From an uncultured Geobacteraceae bacterium (GTDB taxonomy: Bacteria > Desulfobacterota > Desulfuromonadia > Geobacterales > Pseudopelobacteraceae): 21,432 nucleotides of DNA. The notes under the pieces were generated by a model. The model saw only the letters and a program-made list of their open reading frames with translations. It was not told the origin of the DNA and made no database searches. Within the stretch, counting starts at the first letter, position 1, and each line of letters opens with the position of its first letter. The stretch lies in the NCBI GenBank assembly GCA_903879825.1, contig CAIRND010000524.1, forward strand, positions 1 to 21,432. The letters are read 5' to 3'. The translations under genes and the position numbers were made by a program. This document shows positions 14,470-21,007 of the stretch, piece by piece.

Positions 14470-16194
14470 TTACTTTAATTCGGCGATCTCTTTCGAGTCC
14501 AATTCCTCCGTTTTAGCAGATTTAGTGCGCTTAACCTTCTTGGTTTCATCTTCTTCGATGTATTTTTTATAGGTATTTATGGATGAATACTTTAGCTTTT
14601 CTTGTATTTCTGATGGCTTATAGTTTTTAAGACATCCATCCTTACGGCTTTCTTTAATAAGCTCCAGATACATATTCTCTGGCTCATAGTAAGGAATAAG
14701 ACTATCAAGTGAGGTTATTGGACTGAACGAAACAAAGGAAGAATCTCTATCTACACTTAAGCTGTGGGTTGATTCGTTTTTGAGCTCGCTCATGGCATCT
14801 TTAAAAGTTTTATTCTCGCAAAGATGTCGAGATATAAAAGTCTGGAGCTCCCGGACATTCCCTGGCCAATCATAGCTGGTCAGCAGTTCAACATTCTCAG
14901 ACTTGGCTATTTCTTTCCAAAATTTAACCACGTCCTCATGGGTGACCCGTGACAGATCGAAGTTGAATCCAAAGATGATTTCATCACTCATTTTCGGTGA
15001 GCCTATGCTATTGGCCGCAAGATTACGGGCCATTGATATGATATCAGGATACCCGCCGCCGGTGTTGACGCTGTTAAGTTTCTTAAGTGAGTATGTATGG
15101 ATTTTTTCTTCGAGCCGGTATTGTAAATCATTGCGCAGTTTATGTAATAACCCTGGCTGTGCTCCTGCTATAATTTTTACATCGACCTTTTCAGATTTAT
15201 TGCTGCCTACGGCTGAGTATTCTCCGCTCTGCAGAAAACGCAAAAGCATCGCTTGAACACGCGGTGAAGCATCAGGGATTTCATCTAGGAACATGGTGCC
15301 GCCCTTGGCCTCTTCCACAAGTCCAATTTTAGCGCTAGTTGCCCCACTGAAAGAGCCTTTTACATGGCCGAACAGTTCTGACATAAGCAGATCATCGGTA
15401 TAGCAGGCGCAGTTGACCGGGATAAACTTTTTGCCTCGCCGCAAACTGAACTCATGAAGGTAATAAGCGGTAGCCTCCTTTCCAGTTCCGGTTTCTCCAA
15501 TAATCATCACATCTTTATCAAGCCTGGCAAGGGCAACTATTCGCTTCTTGTACGCCTCAAAGGTATCAGTTCTGCCAGCCATAGAAGGTTGTATCTCGAT
15601 AAATTGCTTTACCAGTTCGGGCATTTTTTCGTCTTCTTCTGACGGGAAATAGAACTTGTCTTCATCGCATTTTGCCAAAGCAGTGATGATAGCTTTGAGG
15701 GTATTTTCCGCCGTGTCCGCTCCCATAAAAAAGTACATCAGACGATAGTCGATGTAGGAAGTAATATTGCTCCTTACTGATTTAATTGGTTCCTTAGTGT
15801 AGTGAGTATTAGATGCTGCTTCAGCAGAAACTGTATCAGGAACAGGTGAAATATTTTTGGCTTCTGTTACGGCACAATTTGCCGTCTGGCCTTTATCAAA
15901 CCACTCAGGTGCGTGATACCAGAAATAATTGATGTTCTTTTTGGTGAATTTTGTCAGAGCGGCAATGACATTTTTTTTCTGAGGCGGATCGATAAGCGGG
16001 ACAACAATATATATGTCATCGCCTTCTTCTAAGGACGAGTCATTATCAACGAGAGATAGCAGGATATCACCCACAGTTTTGGGTTTGGCACGAATATAAA
16101 CAGCATGTATGTCTTTTTTTGGCCGGATTTTATCAGCCGCCATACGCAGACATTCATGACGGGCTTCACAAATTATGTAACATTTCGGCGCCAT
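14470..16194 (-). CDS. Sigma-54-dependent transcriptional activator with an unfamiliar N-terminal sensor domain
   Basis: This 574-residue bacterial enhancer-binding protein has a central AAA+ domain with Walker A GETGTGKE (233-240), a sigma-54-contacting loop GSFSGA (280-285) in place of GAFTGA, Walker B GGTMFLDE (298-305), arginine-finger region LRNDLQYRLEEK (353-364) and YDWPGNVREL (441-450). The N-terminal 200 residues are neither a receiver nor a recognisable GAF, PAS or CARF domain. They alternate strands and helices (KCYIICEARHE, GDDIYIVVPLIDP, NINYFWYHAPEW) and may bind a small ligand or partner. A possible helix-turn-helix lies at about 505-546, followed by a Lys-rich tail. It reads away from a palindrome-containing promoter shared with the deaminase gene. 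It is the obvious candidate regulator of the sigma-54 promoters in this island. Confidence 0.92.
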   Translation of the reverse strand: MAPKCYIICEARHECLRMAADKIRPKKDIHAVYIRAKPKTVGDILLSLVDNDSSLEEGDDIYIVVPLIDPPQKKNVIAALTKFTKKNINYFWYHAPEWFDKGQTANCAVTEAKNISPVPDTVSAEAASNTHYTKEPIKSVRSNITSYIDYRLMYFFMGADTAENTLKAIITALAKCDEDKFYFPSEEDEKMPELVKQFIEIQPSMAGRTDTFEAYKKRIVALARLDKDVMIIGETGTGKEATAYYLHEFSLRRGKKFIPVNCACYTDDLLMSELFGHVKGSFSGATSAKIGLVEEAKGGTMFLDEIPDASPRVQAMLLRFLQSGEYSAVGSNKSEKVDVKIIAGAQPGLLHKLRNDLQYRLEEKIHTYSLKKLNSVNTGGGYPDIISMARNLAANSIGSPKMSDEIIFGFNFDLSRVTHEDVVKFWKEIAKSENVELLTSYDWPGNVRELQTFISRHLCENKTFKDAMSELKNESTHSLSVDRDSSFVSFSPITSLDSLIPYYEPENMYLELIKESRKDGCLKNYKPSEIQEKLKYSSINTYKKYIEEDETKKVKRTKSAKTEELDSKEIAELK

Positions 16195-16215
16195 AAAACC
16201 CCCGGCACAATATAA

Positions 16216-16246
16216 TCATTTTTTGATATTGATTATCATAATATGA
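16216..16246. promoter_or_regulatory. Tandem palindrome sites in the activator promoter
   Basis: TCATAATATGA (16236-16246) is a perfect TCAT-N3-ATGA site. TCATTTTTTGA (16216-16226) differs in one base and lies exactly 20 bp away, as at 13974-14004. The perfect copy overlaps the apparent -10 box of the activator gene, suggesting that the activator represses its own synthesis. Confidence 0.55.
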
Positions 16247-16262
16247 TTGAAGTGGAAGTCAA
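16235..16262 (-). promoter_or_regulatory. Probable sigma-70 promoter of the sigma-54 activator gene
   Basis: On the minus strand TTGACT (16262-16257) and TATGAT (16240-16235) are 16 bases apart. Transcription would start near 16228, about 34 bases before the ATG at 16194. A basal sigma-70 promoter is usual for sigma-54 activator genes. Confidence 0.5.
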
Positions 16263-16294
16263 TGGATATATTTTAGATTTAATAGAGGTGCTAG

Positions 16295-16630
16295 GTGCCA
16301 CAGGTAGTATTACCACCGCCATGCCGAGGACGGCAGGTAATTGCCATACTGATAGCTTTAGACGGGACCGTGTATGCGGGAAACAACGGAGTTAGCCGAC
16401 CACAAACATCTTGCCCTCGAGCAGAGGCCGGGTTTGGTCGTGGCGAAGGGTGGGAATTATGCCGCACACTCTGCGGGCAGACATGCCATGCTGAGGAGGC
16501 TGCTATTAAAGACGCTGGCAGCAATGCTGCCGGTGGCACCCTGTATCTAATAGGACATGATACCGTTTGCGAACATTGCAAAGATCAGGTGGAAGCCTTT
16601 GGGATAGCTCAAGTGGTTATTGTCGGGTAA
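16295..16630 (+). CDS. dCMP/cytidine-deaminase-like zinc enzyme
   Basis: The 111-residue protein carries the deaminase zinc site: CHAEEAAI (64-71) with H65 and catalytic E67, and VCEHC (91-95) with C92 and C95, in the order strand, helix and strand typical of the fold (VIAILIALDGTVYAGNN, GTLYLIGH, AQVVIVG). An extra cysteine-rich stretch (C40, C56, C60, C64) precedes the active site and could hold a second metal. dCMP deaminases make dUMP, and related enzymes act on free nucleotides, RNA or DNA; the substrate is unknown. The start is a GTG behind GAGG. It is divergent from the sigma-54 activator and is the last gene before the right att repeat. Confidence 0.8.
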   Translation: MPQVVLPPPCRGRQVIAILIALDGTVYAGNNGVSRPQTSCPRAEAGFGRGEGWELCRTLCGQTCHAEEAAIKDAGSNAAGGTLYLIGHDTVCEHCKDQVEAFGIAQVVIVG

Positions 16631-16679
16631 CAAAAACTTCGGGTTGATTAGAAAGAAAAAGTTCGAAGTGCGTCTGCCA

Positions 16680-16766
16680 GGGGACGCCAACTTTTATTGA
16701 AACTGAGTACTTCGCAAGGAGTACTCAGTTTCAATTTTTTGTCACAAACTTGCTCGCTCCTGCCAA
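16680..16766 (+). repeat. attR-like direct repeat
   Basis: This is the second copy of the 87-bp repeat. It begins with GGGGACGCCA, the tRNA-Arg 3' end, but no tRNA body precedes it. The hairpin at 16699-16732 is intact; its T tract is changed to AATTTTTT. The copy marks the right limit of the island. Confidence 0.9.
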
Positions 16767-16790
16767 TGATGTTAACTAGATTCCTGGTTT

Positions 16791-16884
16791 GCCCCATATC
16801 GGCGTCTCTGTTGACCCACCTTAGCTTTTGTAACTTACTGATATTCACTCAACAGACGGGTCAACTCTGACGCCGATATGGGTC
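16791..16884. repeat. 27-bp inverted repeat next to attR, possible insertion-sequence remnant
   Basis: The arm at 16791-16817 (beginning GCCCCATATCGGCGTC) and the arm at 16858-16884 (beginning GGGTCAACTCTGACGCC) are complementary except for four positions. They are separated by 40 bases that code for nothing. The GTTGACCC/GGGTCAAC elements recall the multiple terminal repeats of IS21-type elements. It could be the joined ends of a deleted element, a miniature element or a structured terminator. Family assignment is from memory and uncertain. Confidence 0.5.
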
Positions 16885-16906
16885 AAAGTTCGAAGCCGAT
16901 TGACAC

Positions 16907-17461
16907 TTACAACTTACTATGACAATCAGAGCAGTAGTTTTTCGTGTGGCACTCCTGGCAACGAGCCTCACCAATGTAATTCACCGCTTTACTGTGGGCA
17001 TCCATCCAAGGGCGAAAAGGACCAGCACCGTGGTGAATGCCTGCTGTTAGCAAAATAACTGTTCCTCGATTCAGAGGTGTTCCTGCCGCTGGTTCCTGTG
17101 CAGAAATTATGTGGTTCCATTTCCCCGGCTGAAAAGACTGATTAAGCTCAGGAAGAACATTCACCACTTTCCCCGACTTCTCAATAACCAGTTTGTCCCG
17201 CTTTACCATAACAATGAATCCAGCTGATTCAAGCTTCTGTCCCGTTGCGTTCAAATCAGTCTTGGCCACATTTGGCATCAAGTTGATTGGTGCTTTAGCT
17301 GATATGCGTGGTTGTTCTGACAACAATGAAGTGGCATCCGGCAATGTATCATTATCCTCTGAAGCAAAAAAACGGCATCCGGTCAGCAACACCAACAATA
17401 CAATACTAAAAAAAGTTTTCGCCGGAGCACACATGTATTTTGTACGATTTATTGATTCCAT
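16907..17461 (-). CDS. Dihaem c-type cytochrome lipoprotein with a PASTA-like domain
   Basis: This 184-residue protein has a lipoprotein signal ending in VLLVLLTGC, with C29 as the likely lipidated residue. The middle (about 60-140) resembles a PASTA domain: LNATGQKLESAGFIVMV, then HIISAQEPAAGTPLNRGTVILLTAG. The C-terminus has two haem-binding motifs close together, CQECH and CSDCH, ending three residues later. PASTA domains usually bind cell-wall fragments, so coupling one to haem is unusual. It is the last of three leftward genes after the cytochrome and beta-barrel genes and may anchor an electron-transfer complex at an outer- or inner-membrane face. No good ribosome-binding site is seen; a later ATG at 17434 is also possible. 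Confidence 0.8.
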   Translation of the reverse strand: MESINRTKYMCAPAKTFFSIVLLVLLTGCRFFASEDNDTLPDATSLLSEQPRISAKAPINLMPNVAKTDLNATGQKLESAGFIVMVKRDKLVIEKSGKVVNVLPELNQSFQPGKWNHIISAQEPAAGTPLNRGTVILLTAGIHHGAGPFRPWMDAHSKAVNYIGEARCQECHTKNYCSDCHSKL

Positions 17462-17530
17462 TTAAGTCGGTTATTCGCTTTTTATCCAAAGAGAGTAATA
17501 AATACAGACTATAGATCTTTATCTGCTAAA

Positions 17531-17577
17531 GCCTGCTTCGACATACTTCTCATACTTTGAAATATGTCGATGCAGGC
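17531..17577. terminator. Strong hairpin between the beta-barrel and lipoprotein genes
   Basis: Fifteen-base arms (GCCTGCTTCGACATA with TATGTCGATGCAGGC) pair at 14 positions around a 17-base loop. No long T tract follows on the minus strand, so it may act as an attenuator or messenger-stability element rather than a full terminator. Confidence 0.5.
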
Positions 17578-17634
17578 GGTATAAAACGCAACTTTTTTAT
17601 TAACGAGCACAGAAAGCAACTCGATTGCAGTTTA

Positions 17635-18555
17635 TTAGAAAGGTATTACGATTTTACACAATAACTTATCGCCTTCTGCCTTGTTTTCAACCAGCATTTC
17701 TTTTGCATACTTCAACTCAAGAAAACCGCCGGTTTTGAAGTCATACTTAATTGCTGGGCCAACAGCGAAAACCTGCCCTTTGTTCCCATCATTTGCGGCA
17801 GCACCTGCGCCATGGTCATTAGACACCTGCTTGTAGAAATACCCTTCAGCACCAATTTTCCAAGAACCAATCTGATAACCGGTTGCATAATCAATATGGA
17901 ACTCCTGACCAGAGGTATAGTCGGTAGCGTTGTTTTTAGTGTTAAAGTCGTACATAAATTTAGTCGTCAGCTCTATGCCGTTATCGCTCAGATAGGTTAC
18001 GGCAGCGATTGGCTCAAAGGTCCAGTAGTTTCTTCCCAAGTTTATTATGTCCTTCTTATTGTACTCACCCACTGGTGCTGTGATATCAAGAGCTGCAGCT
18101 GCGTGGAAATTTTTGTTAAAATGCCAAGCAAGTACGGGCCCGACAGTAATATCACCAAGGCCGCTCTTGGTTTTAGCCCCCATACTTGTATCAGCGCTGG
18201 CATTCATCAAAGTAAGGATTCCGTAAGCGCCAAATTGGCCACCAAGAAATTCTTTGTCAGACATGTACAAAATACGTGAGGCGTTTGCAGTGACTCTTGC
18301 GTGGAAATCAATTGGGACTCTGTCACCATTCTTATCGTTCAAACGGTCTGAAGTGTAATGGGCCAGATAGTTGATATAGTAAAGACCTGGTGGCGGAAGA
18401 GCTGCCGCCAGGAAGCCTTCAGCGCCATTCGGATACGTACCGCCACCGCCTTCAGTTGCCAACGCATTGGAACACAAGGATCCTACATAAATTGATACTG
18501 CAATGAAATAAATGAAAGTTTTTCTTACGACTCCGCTGATTTGACTCTTATCCAT
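17635..18555 (-). CDS. Outer-membrane beta-barrel, phenol MetA-pathway (SphA-like) family
   Basis: This 306-residue protein has a signal peptide with likely cleavage after NALA (about 34). A conserved N-terminal TYPNGAEGFLAAALPPPGLYYINY follows, typical of proteins annotated as phenol degradation MetA-pathway. Alternating amphipathic strands rich in Tyr, Phe and Gly follow (ITVGPVLAWHF, AAALDITAPVGEY, WKIGAEGYFYKQV, FLELKYAKEM), and the end CKIVIPF has the C-terminal Phe of outer-membrane barrels. A clear AAAAGGAG ribosome-binding site precedes ATG. It lies between a multihaem cytochrome and a haem lipoprotein gene on the same strand, so a role as the pore of an outer-membrane electron conduit is possible but unproven. 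Confidence 0.85.
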   Translation of the reverse strand: MDKSQISGVVRKTFIYFIAVSIYVGSLCSNALATEGGGGTYPNGAEGFLAAALPPPGLYYINYLAHYTSDRLNDKNGDRVPIDFHARVTANASRILYMSDKEFLGGQFGAYGILTLMNASADTSMGAKTKSGLGDITVGPVLAWHFNKNFHAAAALDITAPVGEYNKKDIINLGRNYWTFEPIAAVTYLSDNGIELTTKFMYDFNTKNNATDYTSGQEFHIDYATGYQIGSWKIGAEGYFYKQVSNDHGAGAAANDGNKGQVFAVGPAIKYDFKTGGFLELKYAKEMLVENKAEGDKLLCKIVIPF

Positions 18556-18659
18556 GTTGTTCTCCTTTTTATGGTTATTGGCGTTTTAGATTGCTAAACC
18601 TGTTTCATCTAACGTGATTTGAAAATTATTTTTGCTATTCCCTCAAATGGGCTCAGACT

Positions 18660-18685
18660 CTGCGGCGCCTAAAAGGTCGCCGCAG
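18660..18685. terminator. Hairpin between cytochrome and beta-barrel genes
   Basis: CTGCGGCG and CGCCGCAG form a perfect 8-bp GC-rich stem, extended by CCT/AGG around AAA with one bulge. On the minus strand it lies 34 bases after the cytochrome stop. It lacks a T tract, so it probably stabilises or attenuates the message. Confidence 0.45.
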
Positions 18686-18718
18686 ATCTGGATATTTTGA
18701 AGCCACGTTCAACAAAAA

Positions 18719-19978
18719 CTAGCGAGTAGGTACGACCACTGGTTTGAGTGGAGCTATAATCAGCCTCCGCTCGGCTTCAGGGAACTGCAGGTCGCTCTCT
18801 TTAAGCAGTGCTGTTCCAGGGCCATGACAACGGTCGCACAGAGCTTGCTCAAGCTTGGGCTTGACGACGTTGTGCGGTGCGCCAGCGTACCAGGAAGACT
18901 GCTTTGGTACCGTGATTTTGTCGAGCGACTTAATCGCAGGGAGGCCTTCATCTTCGAGCATCCTTGTACTGCTTGCACCCTTCACAAGCAAAGTGAGCTT
19001 ATCAGTGTACTTACCGATCCAGATTCCATAGACCATTTTGAACGGTGGCGAAGTCTTATCAATAATCCGCTGCCAACCGTGACATTCCGTACAGGAACGG
19101 TATGGCATTGAGTGACAGGACTGGCACGTTACACGGTCTACGTGAGTTTTTGAGTGCCAACTACCTTTAAGATCCTCGTGACACTTTTTGCACTCAGTAG
19201 TCACAATGCCGGTGTCAATCATAGACGGATACGATTTTCCATCACCGTGCATTTCCTTCTCGTTGTGACACGACATACAACCCATGCCGGCTTTGAAGTG
19301 TACGTCATGCTTCTGGAAGCCTGCATCAGGATCTGTGATACTACCTGCGTGACAGACATAGCAAGTATTTTCAGTGTCGGCTCTCTTCTCAAACCGCTGG
19401 AATTCATGGCCGGACAACAACCCTTTCGGACCACTGGTAACCCAGGGATCTCTTGGTTTTGTCACATGACACGTACCGCAGGATGCATGACAATCAACAC
19501 AGGCTTTCCCGCGCCAGCCTTTCGCAGCCATCTTGCAGGTTTCCTTATCCTTGCTCAGGCGACCGAACCAAGCATTTTTGAGGCCCTGGGTAGTGTAGTG
19601 CAGTGACCCCTTGTGACGTTTAACGATATCGCTGTGGCACTGGCCGCACGCAGTAACACCACCATCAGCGGCAACCGGATCCGAAACGAGTTTTTTGTGC
19701 GCACCAGCCCTGGTTTTGCTCAATGGATTACCACCGTGACAGGACGGGCAACCTTTGGCGGTATGAGCTGATCTGAGGAACTTCGCGCTGACGACCATCT
19801 TCGAGGCATCGGTTGTGGTGGATGACTTTGAGGCATTGAGAGCGGAGAGCGAGGTGTGGCATTCTACGCAACTTCCACCGGCAACAGGCGCTAAAGCTTT
19901 TGAGGCTGAATAAGACGATTTGACATACACAGTACAGCAGGTAAAGATCAGAGTAAAAACAACGAATCTACGAAGCAT
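18719..19978 (-). CDS. Eleven-haem c-type cytochrome, periplasmic or outer-surface
   Basis: This 419-residue protein has a signal peptide (MLRRFVVFTLIFTCCTVYV, cleavage near SYSA) and eleven CxxCH haem sites: CVECH, CPSCH, CGQCH, CVDCH, CGTCH, CYVCH, CMSCH, CKKCH, CQSCH, CTECH and CDRCH. The first ten are spread over about 300 residues. A segment of about 90 residues without haem separates CDRCH, which is followed by a 35-residue tail. The ATG at 19978 is used because GGAG lies 6 bases before it. It heads the leftward cluster with the beta-barrel and dihaem lipoprotein. Multihaem proteins of this kind carry electrons across the periplasm or outer membrane in metal-reducing bacteria. The redox partner is not identified. 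Confidence 0.93.
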   Translation of the reverse strand: MLRRFVVFTLIFTCCTVYVKSSYSASKALAPVAGGSCVECHTSLSALNASKSSTTTDASKMVVSAKFLRSAHTAKGCPSCHGGNPLSKTRAGAHKKLVSDPVAADGGVTACGQCHSDIVKRHKGSLHYTTQGLKNAWFGRLSKDKETCKMAAKGWRGKACVDCHASCGTCHVTKPRDPWVTSGPKGLLSGHEFQRFEKRADTENTCYVCHAGSITDPDAGFQKHDVHFKAGMGCMSCHNEKEMHGDGKSYPSMIDTGIVTTECKKCHEDLKGSWHSKTHVDRVTCQSCHSMPYRSCTECHGWQRIIDKTSPPFKMVYGIWIGKYTDKLTLLVKGASSTRMLEDEGLPAIKSLDKITVPKQSSWYAGAPHNVVKPKLEQALCDRCHGPGTALLKESDLQFPEAERRLIIAPLKPVVVPTR

Positions 19979-20025
19979 AGGGATCTCCATTTTAAGTTAT
20001 TGTTTGCGAAATAATTCATGGTTAA

Positions 20026-20070
20026 CTACGTTCCTCCGTTGTTAATATACCGCTCACTGATATTGGCCAT
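20026..20070 (-). CDS. Possible 14-residue leader peptide upstream of the cytochrome gene
   Basis: The very strong ribosome-binding site AAAAAGGAGG stands 7 bases before ATG. The frame reads MANISERYINNGGT and stops with TAG at 20026. It lies 47 bases upstream of the cytochrome ATG on the same strand. It may be a leader peptide controlling cytochrome translation or the remnant of a gene start. Only the sequence pattern supports it. Confidence 0.35.
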   Translation of the reverse strand: MANISERYINNGGT

Positions 20071-20178
20071 ATTGCATCCTCCTTTTTGGTGATATCTTCC
20101 TGTTCTCTACAAGGATTTCTTTTGTTTAACGCTATCACTATTGGCGGATATATAGGTGTAAGGTTGTGAAAGGATACA

Positions 20179-20214
20179 GTAAGGATTTGTAAAGACGTCT
20201 TTACAAATCCTTAC
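20179..20214. promoter_or_regulatory. Perfect 36-bp palindrome with CpxR-box-like repeats
   Basis: The half GTAAGGATTTGTAAAGAC is followed directly by its exact complement. Each half contains GTAAG-N5-GTAAA, the form of the CpxR recognition box (GTAAA-N5-GTAAA). Another imperfect copy, GTAAG-N5-GAAAG, starts at 20158. The site lies between the leftward cytochrome cluster and the rightward CpxR-like regulator gene, about 55 bp before its ATG, so autoregulation and control of the cytochrome genes are both likely. Confidence 0.7.
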
Positions 20215-20269
20215 ATTCACGGATTGTTTAATATTGTATTATGTCATTGGGTATTCCTGTGAGGTGAGT

Positions 20270-20983
20270 ATGATCCGGATCTTGATAATCGATGATGATG
20301 TGGATTTTTGCGAATTGATAGCTGAGCGCCTTATCCCTGAAGGTTTCGAACTTGACGCTGTGCACCGAGGGGATAAAGGCGTGGAGATTGCTTTAGCCGG
20401 AACTTATGACATTATTTTGCTTGATGTTATGTTGCCGGAGGTCAATGGCTTTGACGTGCTTCGCCTGATCAGAGAGCAATCAGCAACACCTGTTCTGATG
20501 CTTACAGCACGAGGCGACGATATTGATAGAATCGTCGGGTTGGAGATGGGAGCCGATGATTACCTACCCAAACCTTTTAATCCAAGGGAACTTATAGCAA
20601 GAATCCGTGCCGTCTTACGGCGAGTTAGACCACTGTCTCATACGGGAGCTAAGACTCCCTCAGAGCATCTTTCTGTAGGAGACATTGTTATTGATCAAAG
20701 AAAGAGAACCGCATCATGCGGTGGCGTTCCCCTGGAACTGACTCCTGGAGAATTCGGTATCCTTGAGGTTCTTGTCAAACGAGTGGATGAAGTTGTATCC
20801 CGAGATGAATTGTCAAATATTGTGTTGGGCCGTAATCTGAACGCCTTTGACAGAAGTATTGATGTTCATGTAAGTAACTTGCGAAAAAAACTTGGGCCTG
20901 ACCTAAATGGGGATGATCGTATCAGAGCAATTCGGGCAGTCGGGTATGTCCTGACGGCGCCACCATCAGAAATGGGAAAATAG
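20270..20983 (+). CDS. OmpR/CpxR-family response regulator
   Basis: This 237-residue two-domain regulator has a receiver domain (1-120) with acidic pocket D8-D10, phosphorylation site D52 in DIILLDVMLPEVNG, conserved T79 (MLTARGDD) and K101 (DDYLPKPF). The winged-helix DNA-binding domain is at about 140-233 (LELTPGEFGILEVLVK, FDRSIDVHVSNLRKKLG, IRAIRAVGYVL). The ATG at 20270 is chosen because GAGG precedes it; an upstream in-frame ATG at 20234 has no such site. The length, motifs and adjacent CpxR-like box point to the CpxR group. A sensor kinase begins 323 bases downstream. Confidence 0.93.
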   Translation: MIRILIIDDDVDFCELIAERLIPEGFELDAVHRGDKGVEIALAGTYDIILLDVMLPEVNGFDVLRLIREQSATPVLMLTARGDDIDRIVGLEMGADDYLPKPFNPRELIARIRAVLRRVRPLSHTGAKTPSEHLSVGDIVIDQRKRTASCGGVPLELTPGEFGILEVLVKRVDEVVSRDELSNIVLGRNLNAFDRSIDVHVSNLRKKLGPDLNGDDRIRAIRAVGYVLTAPPSEMGK

Positions 20984-21007
20984 TCAGATGTACGAAAGTC
21001 TACGATT

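Larger units (their letters stand above)
1490..16766. mobile_element. 15.2-kb genomic island inserted at the 3' end of tRNA-Arg(CCU)
   Basis: An 87-bp direct repeat (1490-1576 and 16680-16766, three mismatches, offset 15,190 bp) starts inside the tRNA acceptor stem and bounds the segment, the usual mark of site-specific integration at a tRNA gene. The cargo between the repeats is accessory in character: a VirD4-like ATPase, a ClpP-like protease, ankyrin proteins, phosphatases, an exonuclease, a nucleotidyltransferase, a sigma-54 activator and several unknown genes. Parts of it (about 6000-8600) are visibly richer in A and T than the ABC-transporter flank. No integrase, excisionase, relaxase or transposase could be recognised. 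The island is therefore either mobilised in trans or is a fixed remnant. Confidence 0.8.

Noticed and set aside
14470..16194. RtcR, the RNA-repair operon activator
   Set aside because: The N-terminal region does not show a CARF pattern I can recognise, and no rtcA or rtcB gene is present.
16680..16690. Second tRNA-Arg gene at the right repeat
   Set aside because: Only the last ten bases of the tRNA are repeated; the sequence before 16680 cannot form D, anticodon or T arms.
16648..16848. 66-codon minus-strand frame across attR
   Set aside because: It runs through the att repeat and half of the inverted repeat and has no ribosome-binding site.
17812..19606. Plus-strand frames opposite the beta-barrel and cytochrome genes
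   Set aside because: They are antisense to genes with clear signal peptides and haem motifs and have no ribosome-binding sites of note.
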